This document shows, piece after piece, positions 1 to 11,100 of a stretch of 64,000 bases of DNA; positions within the stretch are counted from its first letter, which is position 1; each line of letters starts with the position of its first letter. Under the pieces are notes generated by a model. That model saw nothing but the letters and a program-made list of their open reading frames with translations. It was not told the origin of the DNA and made no database searches. Location of the stretch: NCBI GenBank assembly GCA_025677835.1, contig JAIXMR010000053.1:103318-167317 (forward strand). The letters are read 5' to 3'. The DNA comes from Sporodiniella umbellata (taxonomy: Eukaryota > Mucoromycota > Mucoromycetes > Mucorales > Rhizopodaceae). The translations under genes were made by a program, and so were the position numbers.

Positions 1-1455
1 CAGCAGAGGATTCATCTTCAGAATCAGAGTCCATGAAAGGTCGATAACGTATAATGCCTTCCGGTTTGGCAGGCGTTTGAGGTATGATCTTCTCTTGGGT
101 TTCTGAGCTGGACGCGTCGTTTCTTTCCAGCTCTTCTTTTTGACGAGTCCGTCTTCCGGGCCATAGGTGACTAAACATGTTTTTCTTCTTGCCTTCGACC
201 GCGTTCTTTCCCGAACTCTTTCTGAACAGATGACTTACGGACTTTTTGTTTTCTTCGCCTGAGGGGGATGTACGTGTAGAGGTGGACTGACTTGGTGAAG
301 GGGCTCGCACGGTTTCGATCGATGGATGGTTTTTGATACCCTCAAGCGTGCGATCGGTGTGGGTGGGTGAAGTAGGGAGCCCAGGCTCTTTGATGGTGCC
401 GATCGTAAACGGTATCTCGGCTGACAGATACTGGGATTCTTGGTAGTCCAGCGACACATAGACACCCTCATGAGCGTACACAAGAATACGTATAAAGTAG
501 GTCACTGACATCAGTCGGCTTTGTTCAATCGAAATCGTAGGCACCGTCTCTTTGGGAATATGTAACATCACTTGCGCTGTCTGCGTGGTGCCCATGGCTT
601 CGGCCAGAACGAGATCCTCGACCGATCGTGAGATAGACTCTGCAAAAGACGAAAAGGTTCTATTCATATATGCATTCAACATACATAGAACGCTCTCTTG
701 TTCACCTACCTGTCATCCACAATCACTTGGTGCGTTCTCAGTAAAGACACCGAGATGCCTTGTTTTCGGCTGATGGCCACATTGCTATGGATCGTAAGGG
801 CAATGGGTATGGTGGTGCCTGGTACATGCCCCTGACAAGGCACAATCACTTGCATCGAGGCGTTGCAGTTCACATTCTGGCTGGTCAAAACCGAGTAGCT
901 ACGTTCGATGCGTTGAGGCAAGACCATCTCTGGCTGATCCACAGGAATCCGTTCATAGACAGGCACCAGTTTCTGTCGATAAAATACATCGACCGTGCCC
1001 GTGAAAGCCTCGAGCACATAACTGATACGATGGGCTGGAAACCCAGTACCGATCGAGCTTGGTAAAGGCATCGCGGGTACCTTGAGTTTGAACTCGAAAC
1101 CAACCGTCTTGTTTTTGGCTAGTTCGAGCAAGACAGGGTGTTCTTCATACACTTCTTCTTGTTGCGTGAACGGCTCAAGTGCTGTATGGTAGAGTGAACC
1201 TCCTTTCGGTAACCGTTCACTTGACTTGAACACAGGCGGTGACAGTTTCCAACACTCGCTGAAATAAGTCTCATCCGCTTTCTCATTCTCTTTGGGTTGT
1301 ACATGAATACGCCCTGTCCAAGCTATCCATAGCTTTTGAAGGGTATGCGCTCGATTCGAAGTCAACAGTATCTTGCCCGTCACTCGATCCCCTGGAAAAT
1401 ATTTCTTTTCATCATCCAAAACAATCTCTACTTTCACTTCAAATCGTCGTGACAT
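1..1455 (-). CDS. Arrestin-domain (ART/ARRDC-like) protein, 3' truncated by window edge
   Basis: Two exons are visible: 1455..710 and 659..1, with a 50-nt GT-AG intron between them in phase 2. The ATG at 1453-1455 opens MSRRFEVKVEI. The N-terminal half reads as an arrestin fold, with FPGDRVTGKI near residue 20, a long beta-rich stretch and a linker into a second arrestin domain. Exon 2 stays open to base 1 and becomes Ser/Thr/Lys-rich and then acidic (DSDSEDE), a tail typical of fungal alpha-arrestins. These proteins bind membrane transporters and recruit Nedd4/Rsp5-type ubiquitin ligases, which leads to endocytosis. That role is inferred from the family; no PPxY motif falls in the visible part. 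The frame of exon 2 fits only the acceptor at 660, which keeps an open frame of about 220 codons. The C-terminus lies outside the window. Confidence 0.8.
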
Positions 1456-2618
1456 CTCCAAAAAAAAATTAAAATCAAAAAAAAAGGGCAAATAACGGGT
1501 ATCCTAATTACTGTTATTTCAAAAGAGTTGAATTGATCTCAACTACTTGGATAAGTGTCTGGATAGGTTATGTTTTTCTCAAATACTTGCAAATAAAAAG
1601 GTTGATTGTCAATCGTCTTTTTCCCATAGACAGTCCAATTCACTTTCTACCACCCTAAGCAACCCTTTGGCCTTCTTCAAAGTCACAAGCTGTGGGTACC
1701 AAGCGGAGATAATGTAAAAAAATAAAATAAAATAAAGCTTGCATGGTAAACTCCCGAAATCATTAATGAAAAACATGTGCACAAAGAGTTTCATTGTTTA
1801 ACCGTATTTTTTTTTTTTTTTTTTTTTTTGGAATCACATCATTGAACAATCAACCCGAATTTGTCGGTCGTACCATGGTTTTTGTATGACGTCACCAAAC
1901 TGGTTGACTACGACTGATCAAGCCTGATGGGTTTGTGAAATCCAAGTGAAAAAAAGAGGGGGGGGGGGAAGGAAATGCGATCTATTAGGTATGAATACTC
2001 TTTCCCTCTTTTCTTTTCAAGAGTCTTTTTCTAGGCCTTTTGACTTTCCATCGCCTTCAAAAACGATGCTTATATGTGTGTGTGTGTGACAAAAACCAGT
2101 CGCGTCTCTTGAGAATCCTATTCAAAACATAGACTCTGTTTTTGATAACCCAAAAAAAAAAAAAAGAAAAAAAGCTTTTCGATGGATTGATTTCTACAGA
2201 AAAAGAGGGTTACAGACCGTCCAGATAAAATACCCCTTCGATTCGGGTGACCGTCTATACAAATCTTGTAAAAGAAAAAGACTTGAAATACCATGTCTCA
2301 ATACCAGCACGATCCTTGTAAAATCATACAGGACGCTCAAGCAAGTCTTGTAAAGTGATACGAAGAATGTTTTTTTTTTTTTTTGCTAAGCATTTTTCCT
2401 ATACAAACGTTTGGTTCAAAATTCTAGATTGAATGCTAGAGAGACAAGAAAGTCTTTTATTGTCAGTTTTGTTAATACAATTGAATCGGACAGCGTGTAT
2501 ACAATCGAAAGGGCTGTAGAAAGCTTTATGATTCTGACTTGTAAAATAAACACATTAAAAAAGGAGGGGCAAGAGTGCTATTACAACCTAACTGCCAAGT
2601 TTTTTTTGAAAGACATTG

Positions 2619-2650
<32 letters not shown>

Positions 2651-3181
2651 GTGAAACCCCAAAATTTACTGTTGCTGTACTTTGTTCAGCTTTGGAGACG
2701 ATTTTTTTTTAAAAAAAAAAAATATTTGGTGTGTGTGTGTTACCGATATGCAGATTTTGGGATGTTTTCCAAATATTAAAAATAAAAAAGACAAAAAGGT
2801 TTGTTTGTTTTATCTGCAACATAATCCAAATGAAAGGCCATTGTGCACGCAATAAAAGTAAAACCGCAATGATCGCCACTTCCTTTTTATGTCATGGCTA
2901 AAATGAGACATGCTGAATACCGTCTTAGTATGACTTGAATCAAACGACCGCTTCTTCTTTTCAGATTCTTTAGGGGATAAAAGAAAAGCTTAACTTTCCT
3001 ATGACTCATGCTTTCAATACACGACCCAATTCTCTAAATAAAAGTAAGCCATAGTCGTCACTGCTCCATAGTCAACTATGTCTGTGTTACCATAAGTCTG
3101 CCTCGTGAAAATAAGAGTTTCAATAGTGAGAAAATGCGTGCATGTAAAAAGTAGCTTCTATTGATAGCTTTTACATGCACG

Positions 3182-3221
<40 letters not shown>

Positions 3222-3527
3222 TTTTGTTTAAAAACGAAAACTCCTTTTCCTTTTATTTTATTCTATTACTATTACTATTATTATTATTATTATTAGTGTT
3301 ATTGTTATGATCATCTTTCATTCTCTTGGTTTGTATATCGAATTTTTTATAGAAAACTTGTGCTTGTACTTTAAAGTCCAGCTTAAATGTTGATGCATAA
3401 AGATTACACTCTCCCTTATTTGCCTCTCTTTTTATTTGTATTTATATTTTATGTTATTGTTTTTCTCTTTTGTTTGTCATTATTATTATTATTATTATTT
3501 TTTTTTGAAAGGTCTTTTGGCAAAATA
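1456..3527. other. Intergenic, AT-rich, with homopolymers and a hairpin
   Basis: This is the shared 5' region between the leftward arrestin gene and the rightward LRR gene. It holds T tracts at 1807-1829 and 2620-2649, a short GT repeat near 2077-2090, trinucleotide TTA/ATT runs near 3275-3295 and 3480-3500, and the hairpin annotated separately. Open frames at 1609-1794 (minus) and 2411-2779 (plus) run through homopolymers and look non-coding. Confidence 0.6.
3131..3220. repeat. Perfect 19-bp inverted repeat followed by a 37-T tract
   Basis: Bases 3131-3149 and 3169-3187 are exact reverse complements around a 19-nt loop, and the right arm runs directly into T at 3184-3220. A 19-bp perfect stem followed by T residues resembles a strong hairpin or a Pol III-style stop. 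It could also be a small MITE-like footprint with an A/T tail. No gene ends here on either strand, so a terminator role is not supported by context. Confidence 0.6.
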
Positions 3528-5207
3528 ATGAACAGTTGTGTAGAAAACCCCAGGCTTCTATGGCAAAAGTACGCTTCGGGCGATAATTTGTCAGCTACTA
3601 CGACAGAGCAAGACATCTTTGAAATGTACATTCATTTAAAGTCTCGAGAGATTGCCCGTCTTTTGCCCCAGACGTTTATGTGTGATCTTTCGCTGATAAG
3701 AACCCTGGATCTTTCGGACAACCGTATTGAAGAAATTCCCAAAGAAATGCCCCTTTGTTTACCTGCACTGGAAAGCTTAAAGATAGAGGGAAATCGTATC
3801 CGTACATTGCCCAAGACGATCACTCGATGCAAAAATCTCAAGGTGTTAACGCTAGGCGAGTCATACCAAGGAAACCCTTTGGGGAGCGTGCCGACTTGGC
3901 TACGCGAGATGTCAAGCCTAAAGGTTGTCAAGCTCGATAGCTGCCAAATCAACCACCTTGAGCCAGGCACGTTGGGTCCTTGGGTAGAACACGTCACATT
4001 GGCTCACAACGGCTTGTCCTGCCTTGACCTGGCTGCTTTTGGAAACGCGCTTTGCCATCTTGACCTGAAAAGCAATCGAATTAGCCTGATCAAGACACAG
4101 GCTGAACCGCTCACTCATCTCACCGTTCTCAAGCTTTCCAATAACCTTGTTCAAGAAATACCCAAGGACTTGCCTCAAAAGTTGCCTGCGCTCGTGACTC
4201 TCTTCCTGAACTGCAACACACTCTGCTATTTGCCTCTCACCGTGCGATGGTGGAAAAGGATGAAGAAGCTGGTGCTCGAAAACAACCCTTTGAGAGCGCT
4301 ACCCTCATCCCTGGTAGAAATGGAAAGCCTCGAGGATCTTTTGGTGTCCAATTGCCTGATCGATCGTCTGGACGGCTTTGGCCCCCATCTTCAATCGGTC
4401 GACCTGAGCTTCAATCGGATTGAACGCCTGGAGTCCGCTTGCTTCCATCGCGGACTTTTACATCTCGATGTGAGTAACAACCTGCTTCAGACGTTGACAT
4501 CCGCGCCCTTTCTCGATTGTCATCGTTTGGAATCGCTGGACGTGAGCAATAACCTACTGAGAGATTTGAGCGATTGTTTTGTAAAGAAGGTGGTAGAGCT
4601 CATGAATGGCTCTCTTGGCTGTCTTTCGTTGAACGACAATAAGCTATTGACGGTTCCCTGGGAGTTTTTGTCATGTAACCGATCGTGCGTGGTCTATACG
4701 ATGAACAATCCACTCTTTCTATCCAAAACAGAAGATGAGAGAGAAAAAGAAACGCCCAGGTCGCGTTATCATCAAACCGTCTCCCAAGCCTTGTTTCGTC
4801 CCCTCCCTGCTAGCAAAGTACTCCAAAGCGCCCGCTGTTATTCACGCCAGGACAGTGGCACCCTCGACCTTTTTTTGGACTTTAGTGACTCGAATCAAGC
4901 CAATGCTGCTCATGCTCTCAAGTGTTCCACATACCACGTTCTCTCACTACGCGAAATAGCCGCCCGAGACTTGGCTACTTCTGGTATGGCACCCTGCCTG
5001 ACCCTCCCTCATTATCAACAGATGATCGAGCCTTCGATGCTATGCTTTGTCTGTCAAAAACCCTTTTATGAAGAATGGGTGGTTTTCTTACATTACAAAG
5101 AGTATACCTACCATCATGCGCTGTGTAAAGCCAAAGCCTGTAGTTACCGTTGTTGGAAAAAATCATTTAACCAACTTGAAGACCCCACTTTGACCCGACC
5201 TACATAA
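3528..5207 (+). CDS. Leucine-rich repeat protein with C-terminal Cys motif (LRRC58-like), copy 1
   Basis: A single exon of 559 aa. I chose the ATG at 3528 (MNSCVENP) because the upstream in-frame ATG at 3387 would add an implausible poly-Leu/Phe stretch encoded by a T-rich and TTA-repeat region. Residues from about 55 to 390 are LRR units (LDLSDNRIEEIP, LKLSNNLVQEIP, LDVSNNLL repeated). After the LRRs come VPWEFLS, a loop, SLREIAARDL, and a cysteine module: CFVC, then C-K-A-K-A-C and a further C near the end. This order (LRRs, L-x-E-I/L-A-A-R, then a Cys-rich C-terminus) recalls metazoan LRRC58; I recall that resemblance and have not searched it. Its function is unknown, probably as a protein-binding scaffold. 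The gene downstream is a diverged tandem paralogue. Confidence 0.85.
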   Translation: MNSCVENPRLLWQKYASGDNLSATTTEQDIFEMYIHLKSREIARLLPQTFMCDLSLIRTLDLSDNRIEEIPKEMPLCLPALESLKIEGNRIRTLPKTITRCKNLKVLTLGESYQGNPLGSVPTWLREMSSLKVVKLDSCQINHLEPGTLGPWVEHVTLAHNGLSCLDLAAFGNALCHLDLKSNRISLIKTQAEPLTHLTVLKLSNNLVQEIPKDLPQKLPALVTLFLNCNTLCYLPLTVRWWKRMKKLVLENNPLRALPSSLVEMESLEDLLVSNCLIDRLDGFGPHLQSVDLSFNRIERLESACFHRGLLHLDVSNNLLQTLTSAPFLDCHRLESLDVSNNLLRDLSDCFVKKVVELMNGSLGCLSLNDNKLLTVPWEFLSCNRSCVVYTMNNPLFLSKTEDEREKETPRSRYHQTVSQALFRPLPASKVLQSARCYSRQDSGTLDLFLDFSDSNQANAAHALKCSTYHVLSLREIAARDLATSGMAPCLTLPHYQQMIEPSMLCFVCQKPFYEEWVVFLHYKEYTYHHALCKAKACSYRCWKKSFNQLEDPTLTRPT

Positions 5208-5606
5208 CTTCTCCCATCTTTCCATCTCGTCCAGATAAATTTCCGTTCAAAAAAAAAAAACACACACACATCACTCACTCTCAACCGGCTGAAAGACAAA
5301 TACTCAACAATGTCCTAATCCTAACTTCCAAAAGAAACCATCTTGCTTCATTTTCATACAATAAATTCTCTGTAAAACATAATTCATTTTTCAAAGTCAA
5401 TTTTCGTTGCATATAAAAAAAATCTGATAAATGTAAACAAAATGACACTATAAATACAGTGACAATTTCCATTTTTTTTTTTTTTTTTTTTTTTTTTTGT
5501 TATTATTATTTTTCTTCCTGACGCAGATTTTATTTGTGTATTAAATTCAAGCCTTTTTCTTCTTCTTTATCTATCTAAACTGATTCTCACTTGCCTATTT
5601 ACAATC
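5208..5606. other. Spacer between tandem LRR genes
   Basis: AT-rich DNA with a CA-type run near 5258-5270 and a 27-T tract at 5472-5498, about 110 bp before the next ATG. The T tract is placed like similar tracts before other genes here. A 63-codon minus frame at 5281-5472 has no recognisable content. Confidence 0.5.
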
Positions 5607-7184
5607 ATGTATCTTTTACACGGTGAACGACTCCAAGGTGTTCGATTCTCCGCACCAATGTCAGAATCCAATGACGACCCTTCCAGTGATTCTGGACAAG
5701 CCAACGATTTCACTTTACCTGTACTTGACCAAGCTAGGAACGAGACACAAGATTTTTCGAGGCTTGCTGGAGCACAGCCTTGTTATTTGGCGAGCGTTGG
5801 AGAGGTGGGGGTGCGCTCACACTTGATTTTAAACGAGCCATCGACGGACTCTGGGTTGGGGGAAAGGAGGCTCTTGTCTCAGGAGGATGGGGGGAAACAA
5901 ACGTTGGGTGACTTGTCTTGTCTTATCTTGAGATCTTCCAATCTCAGTCAAGTGGACAGAGTCTGGTACAGCCACATACCAGCCATCACAGTCCTGATCC
6001 TCTCAGACAACAAGATAGAGTGCATTCCGGAAGACATGCCTTGTTGTATGCCAGGCCTGAGGCGGCTGTCAATCGATAGAAACAAGCTTCGTTCCTTACC
6101 AGAGTCCATCGGCTTATGGGATCAAATGCGTCACCTGATACTGGGGACTGAGGCCGGCGGGAATCCATTAGGTATCTTGCCCAGAGCGATTGGGAAGATG
6201 AAAGCGCTCGTATCGCTTGAGGCAGCCCATTGTCAGCTGACCTATCTTGAGAAAGATGCCCTGGGCCCATCGCTCGAACAGCTCGATTTAAGCCATAACC
6301 AACTCCAAGGCCTCTCGGGGGATCCTTTCACTCACTGCACCCGCCTAAAGATCCTCAACCTAAAGAACAACGGCATACACACCCTCTGTCAAGACTTTGT
6401 CAATCGCATGGGCTCTCTTTTCGAACAGGGCTTAGACACACTCAACCTCGAGCAAAACAGGATTCCGGTGCTTCCCTGGGATTTTTCTATCAAGTTTATA
6501 GAAAATATTTGGGTTGACGGCAACCCATTGGTTAAGGCAAGAGTTGGTTCAGAAGAAGAGCAAGAGGCCCTGAGGGCTCATTATCAAGCCATTGTACAGA
6601 GCCTGTTGCTAAAACCTATACCCAACATCGACACGGCTTCGCTCACCACCTCTACCGATTGGCTGGCACAACAGGTAGATCCTTATTCAACCGAAAATGA
6701 CCGCGTCGACACCTTTCTGAAAGCTTGCCTTTCAAACCTGGACGGCACCCAGATTCCCTCGTTTGACAGCCTGGATTGTCCAGTACGTTCCCTACGCGAG
6801 ATTGCCTTTCGAACAATTCCCAGCACATCGGAACCGCCACCGCGGTTGCCCCTGCATCTCAAAGCAGCGCTCAGGCTAAAAAAAGACTGTATTGTCTGTC
6901 AGGGGCCTTACCTGAGTGAATGGATCAACGCTCTACAATGGAAGTACTCTCGTGGTCACCTTTTCTTGTGTAAAGCAAAGATCTGTAGCAACACTTGTTA
7001 TCAAACCTATATCCACAGCATCCACCAGAAATCATTTCGTCTCACTAATGAAAACCTAAGGGAAAGAGCACGTCGCTTTATACAACAATCGGATCATGCA
7101 GATTCCATGACCTGGATCGTCGCTGCCACCGTAGCCGAATCAGAGGCCATTGTAAGAATAGAACTCACTGCCAATGGATATTAA
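5607..7184 (+). CDS. Leucine-rich repeat protein with C-terminal Cys motif (LRRC58-like), copy 2
   Basis: A single exon of 525 aa from the ATG at 5607; an in-frame ATG at 5658 (MSESNDD) is an alternative start. An acidic, Ser-rich N-terminus of about 100 residues precedes LRR units from about residue 105 to 295 (LILSDNKIECIPEDMP, LDLSHNQLQGL, LNLEQNRIPVLPWDF). The C-terminal block matches copy 1 in order: HYQAIVQSLLLKPIP, SLREIAFRTI, CIVCQGPYLSEW, CKAKICSNTC. It is therefore a tandem duplicate that has lost several LRRs and gained a different N-terminus and a longer tail. The paired CxxC and CxxxxC spacing suggests a small metal-binding fold, which is inference. No catalytic domain is visible. 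Confidence 0.85.
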   Translation: MYLLHGERLQGVRFSAPMSESNDDPSSDSGQANDFTLPVLDQARNETQDFSRLAGAQPCYLASVGEVGVRSHLILNEPSTDSGLGERRLLSQEDGGKQTLGDLSCLILRSSNLSQVDRVWYSHIPAITVLILSDNKIECIPEDMPCCMPGLRRLSIDRNKLRSLPESIGLWDQMRHLILGTEAGGNPLGILPRAIGKMKALVSLEAAHCQLTYLEKDALGPSLEQLDLSHNQLQGLSGDPFTHCTRLKILNLKNNGIHTLCQDFVNRMGSLFEQGLDTLNLEQNRIPVLPWDFSIKFIENIWVDGNPLVKARVGSEEEQEALRAHYQAIVQSLLLKPIPNIDTASLTTSTDWLAQQVDPYSTENDRVDTFLKACLSNLDGTQIPSFDSLDCPVRSLREIAFRTIPSTSEPPPRLPLHLKAALRLKKDCIVCQGPYLSEWINALQWKYSRGHLFLCKAKICSNTCYQTYIHSIHQKSFRLTNENLRERARRFIQQSDHADSMTWIVAATVAESEAIVRIELTANGY

Positions 7185-7363
7185 AAACTAAAACTGTATA
7201 AAGTCATCTTTAGAATCAAAATAAACCACTTTTTTTTTTTAAAAAAATAATAAAAAAAAAAAAACACACACACACACACACTCCAAGATTTTATTCTGTC
7301 TCTTTACTGTATCCTATCTACCGTCTATTCAATTACGAAAAACTAGCTCTGCCACTCTTCCCT

Positions 7364-7394
<31 letters not shown>

Positions 7395-7434
7395 CCCTGC
7401 CAAAAGCCTGCGGCCGTTTTGAAAACAACTGTTT

Positions 7435-7943
7435 TCAACATCTTTGACTGACCGATAAGAGTTTTTGATCGACTTTTGATTGTAAACGATGAATGAACTC
7501 TTTGGGTGACACATAATTCTCACTTTTGACTCCTTGGCTTCTGAAATAGTCAATGCAAAAGACGGAACCCACTTCGATAGCATCGATTTCTTGTAATAGT
7601 GTCTCTAGTTCTTTGGCTCCTGTTTCGTTCTTTAGGATCTGTTGATAAAAAACCCATTGGGAACTGACTCGACCACGGAGTTGGCCTAAAGCTTTTCCTA
7701 TCAAAACTCCTTCTTGGTAACCCTGATCAAATCCTCGTTGCATGTTGACTTCTTTTCCTTCCACAACGCCTTCTTTGTAGCCTGACTATGTATTCAACGA
7801 GTTTAGTTTTCCAAGAAATGTAGAAATCTATTTACATTGCCATGATCTTCTTGCATCTTCACCCACTCTCTTTCAGCCAGGTGCTTTTCATGAAAGCTTG
7901 TTTGTTCTTCATCGCTTTCAGCCCAAATATCTTCTTGATCCAT
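7435..7943 (-). CDS. YAE1: YAE1-like Fe-S cluster assembly adaptor
   Basis: Two exons, 7943..7836 and 7785..7435, joined in phase 0 across a 50-nt intron (AAT|gtaaat ... acatag|TCA), giving 152 aa. The N-terminus MDQEDIWAESDEE and EREWVKMQEDHGN lead into repeated G-x3-G type helices (GYKEGVVEGKE, RGFDQGYQEGVLIGKALGQLRG), the deca-GX3 signature of the Yae1/Lto1 family. In yeast, Yae1 and Lto1 link the cytosolic Fe-S assembly machinery to the ribosome-recycling ATPase Rli1/ABCE1. Family membership is clear from the motif. The symbol YAE1 rather than LTO1 rests on the acidic W-x-x-S/D-D N-terminus. The intron splits the conserved helix region, so neither open frame alone looks like the protein. 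Confidence 0.82.
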
Positions 7944-7971
7944 TTCGTTTTGTTTTGATTCTTTCTCCCTC

Positions 7972-8014
7972 AAAAAAAAAAAAAAAAAAAAAAAAGCAGT
8001 TAAAAAAAAAAAAA
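7972..8014. repeat. A tracts upstream of YAE1-like start
   Basis: A run of 24 A residues at 7972-7995 and a second run near 8001-8014 lie just upstream of the minus-strand start at 7943, so they read as T tracts in the 5' leader. A 23-T tract at 7372-7394 flanks the gene on its 3' side. Confidence 0.6.
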
Positions 8015-8120
8015 AATGACAGTTTTTAGTCAGCATTTTAAGACTCCGTTAAAACAGATAAAAAACAATTTATTAAAAGTGAAAGAGTGGTAATAAAGAG
8101 AAAGAAAACATGATACAGCT

Positions 8121-11100
8121 CTATATTCCCAAATATTTCAGCCGTGTTTCTGAGTTATAGAACAAGAAAGCAAAAAAGTTATCAGGAATCATACGGATGA
8201 TCACCCCAATAGGCAAAGAGAGAAGGCCTACGACAATAGCAATAGCCCAGTGAGGACCATCCAGTGCAACGACCTGGAAGGCAGATCCACCAAACTGAAC
8301 AATCAAAACTTGTCCTACGGCACATAGAATAAAAATGGCAATAAAAAACTTGTTGGCAAGAATGTTTGCAAAGATATTAAGACGGCTATCGATCCGACGA
8401 CAATTGACCTCGTTAAACACCTGGCAAAAGACGAATGTGTTGAAAACCACCGTTTGAAGTACGACACTCTCGGTGGGATAGTTTAGCACGTTAGTATAGA
8501 GAAGCACAAGAGTGACAGTGATCTGGAATATGGCCTGGCCGATAATCATCTTCCACATCTTGAAGGTGATCAAAGGTGCGTTGCGCGGCTCAGGAGCACG
8601 CTCTAACAGATCAAGCGTGGGTGGGTCGGTAGCAAGTGCCAGTGCAGCAAAAGTGTCCATAATTAGATTCACCCAAAGTAACTGAACAGCGGTCAGAACC
8701 GACTTTTCGTCTGAACTGGCTACAGCCGAAATAAAAGTCAAAATCACAGCCGTGATGTTCACCGTCAGTTGGAACTCGAGAAACTTCTTGACTGCGTCAT
8801 TGACGCATCGGCCCCACATGATAGCTTTCACAATGCTCGAAAAGTTATCGTCCATCAGAATAATACTTGAAGCCTCCTTGGCCACTTCAGTGCCAGCAAT
8901 ACCCATACTAAACCCAACATCGGCCATCTTTAATGCCGGACCGTCGTTGGTACCATCTCCTGTGACAGCCACGATTTCTCCCAGTTCGCGCAGGCGGCTT
9001 ACCAGAATACGTTTGTCTTCAGGGCTTGAGCGTGCCAACACTTGAAGTCGAGGTAAAATTTCATCCATGGCTGTCTGAGAAAGCTTTCGAAACACAGGGC
9101 CTTCCATGACTTCACCCGACGTATAGATACCACATTGTTTGGCAATGCTTTTAGCAGTCTCCACATTATCGCCTGTCACCATACGGACCACAACACCTGC
9201 ACGCTGACAGGCTAGCACGGCTTCGGGTACGCCTTCTCTCAAAGGGTCTTCAATTCCCATCAGACCCAAGAAGGTAAGGCCTCGGTCTTTGATCAAGTCT
9301 TCATAAGGCACATCCCCATCTTCATTGGTACCATCGGGTGGCCAATAGTCAAAATCACGGTAAGCGATACCGATCGTACGAAGGCTACGGGTAGCGTAAC
9401 TCTGGATCTGATTCTCCATCTCCTTTTTACTCTCTAAATCTAATGGCTCTCCACTATCGATCGAGAGCACAGAGGAACAAAGGCCCAAAACGATCTCTGA
9501 AGCTCCCTTGACATGTACACGATAGAACGTTTTCTGTCCTTTGTCTGTACACTTGAGTACGGTAGCCATCGTCTTGCGCTCAGAGCTAAACGGAAATGCC
9601 TGTTCTACCGGCCATCGCGTTCTCAGCCTTTGGTAGTCTTCTGCTCCTGTGTCGCGCGAAAATTGAAGCAAGGCCGTTTCTGTCTTGTTGCCCACAAAGC
9701 AAGGTTCTCCTTTTTCGTTCTCGCCCTCAAAGGCGGTGGAATTGACTGCAATGGATTGATGGAGAAGTCCAAGGGAACTTTGGCCCATACGTGAAGGAAC
9801 CTCCCTCAGTTCTATCTCGCTTCCTGAAGGCTGTTGAGAAAAACTTAAGGTGGCACCCAAGGTGCCTGACACTACCGTCATTTTGTTTTGAGTCAGTGTG
9901 CCCGTCTTATCAGAACATACGGTCGTAGCATTTCCCATAGTTTCACAAGCAGCCAACACGCGTACCAAATTGTTATCTTTCAACATGCGTTGGGTAGCAT
10001 ACGCCAAAGCAAGCGTCACCGCTAAAGGCAACCCTTCAGGAACGGCCACCACTACAATCGTAACTACAACAATCAGAATCTTCATGATATCTAAAACAAT
10101 GGTGGTGGCCTGGTCAGGAACACCATGGCGCCATCCAACAAAGTAACGAATCAAGAGAGCAACTAGCATCAAAAGGCCTGCTATCGACCCCAGTTTAGCA
10201 ATCAGGTCTGCTAGGTCGTTCAGTTTTTCTTGAAGAGGTGTGCTTTCTGGTTCCGTACGAAGTGCCATCATTGTACGTCCATAGTAGGAGTTTTCTCCTA
10301 TGGCCGTGACCAAAAACGAGCCTACACCCTCCAATACCTTGGCCCCGGAAATGATAAAAGGGTCTGGAAGATGGGTTTGACCTTTAGCTTGTTCAGCTTT
10401 ACGTTCACACTCTAACCAAGGTTGTTTGCGTACAGCATCCGATTCGCCTGTCGCTGCTGATTCATCACATTTTAAATTGTGGCCTTCAATAAAGATACCG
10501 TCCACAGGTACAATGTCACCCGGCTCTAGATGTAGAATATCGCCCACTTGAATATCGCGTATGGAAATTTGGATTACCATAGATTCCCTTGTAGCCTACC
10601 ATTGTATTATTAATATGTATTTATACAAAGGAGGCTCTTTTATCCTCTACTATTTTTTGTTTTCAAGAAAAAAAAAAAAATAACTGCCTCCCTTCCCGCT
10701 CGCTTTACCTTCACTACTCGGTCTTCTTTCTTGGCATTCAACTTACGAAACTGCTTTTCTTTCTGAAAGTCATTGACACTACCCACAAGAACTACAATCA
10801 AAATAGCCACAATGATAGCAACACCTTCTACCCACTTTACGCCAGGAATTCTGTTTCCAAAGGTATCGTATTCTGGCACAGCAATATCTTCATAGAGACC
10901 TACACCTAAAGACACAACTGCTGCAATGGCTAACAATATCTAGAAACAGAAATGTTTAAAGTCTCCTATTTTTAGTACTTTGCGTATCTTTTACTCATTT
11001 TTTATTTATTTATTTTTTTATTTTTTTTTTTTATAAAAGAAAATTGATTGTATTTTTTTACTTTACCAGTGTTTTATCTTGAAAGGCTATCCACATGAGT

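Noticed and set aside
1609..1794. 61-codon minus frame ending ESELDCLWEKDD
   Set aside because: Acidic end looked protein-like, but upstream there is only a T tract and no splice partner.
2411..2779. 122-codon plus-strand frame
   Set aside because: Runs through a 30-T tract (poly-Phe) and has no family resemblance.
5623..5826. Second frame overlapping LRR copy 2 (TISLYLYLTKLG)
   Set aside because: It starts with GTG, stops early, and the LRR frame continues for 525 codons.
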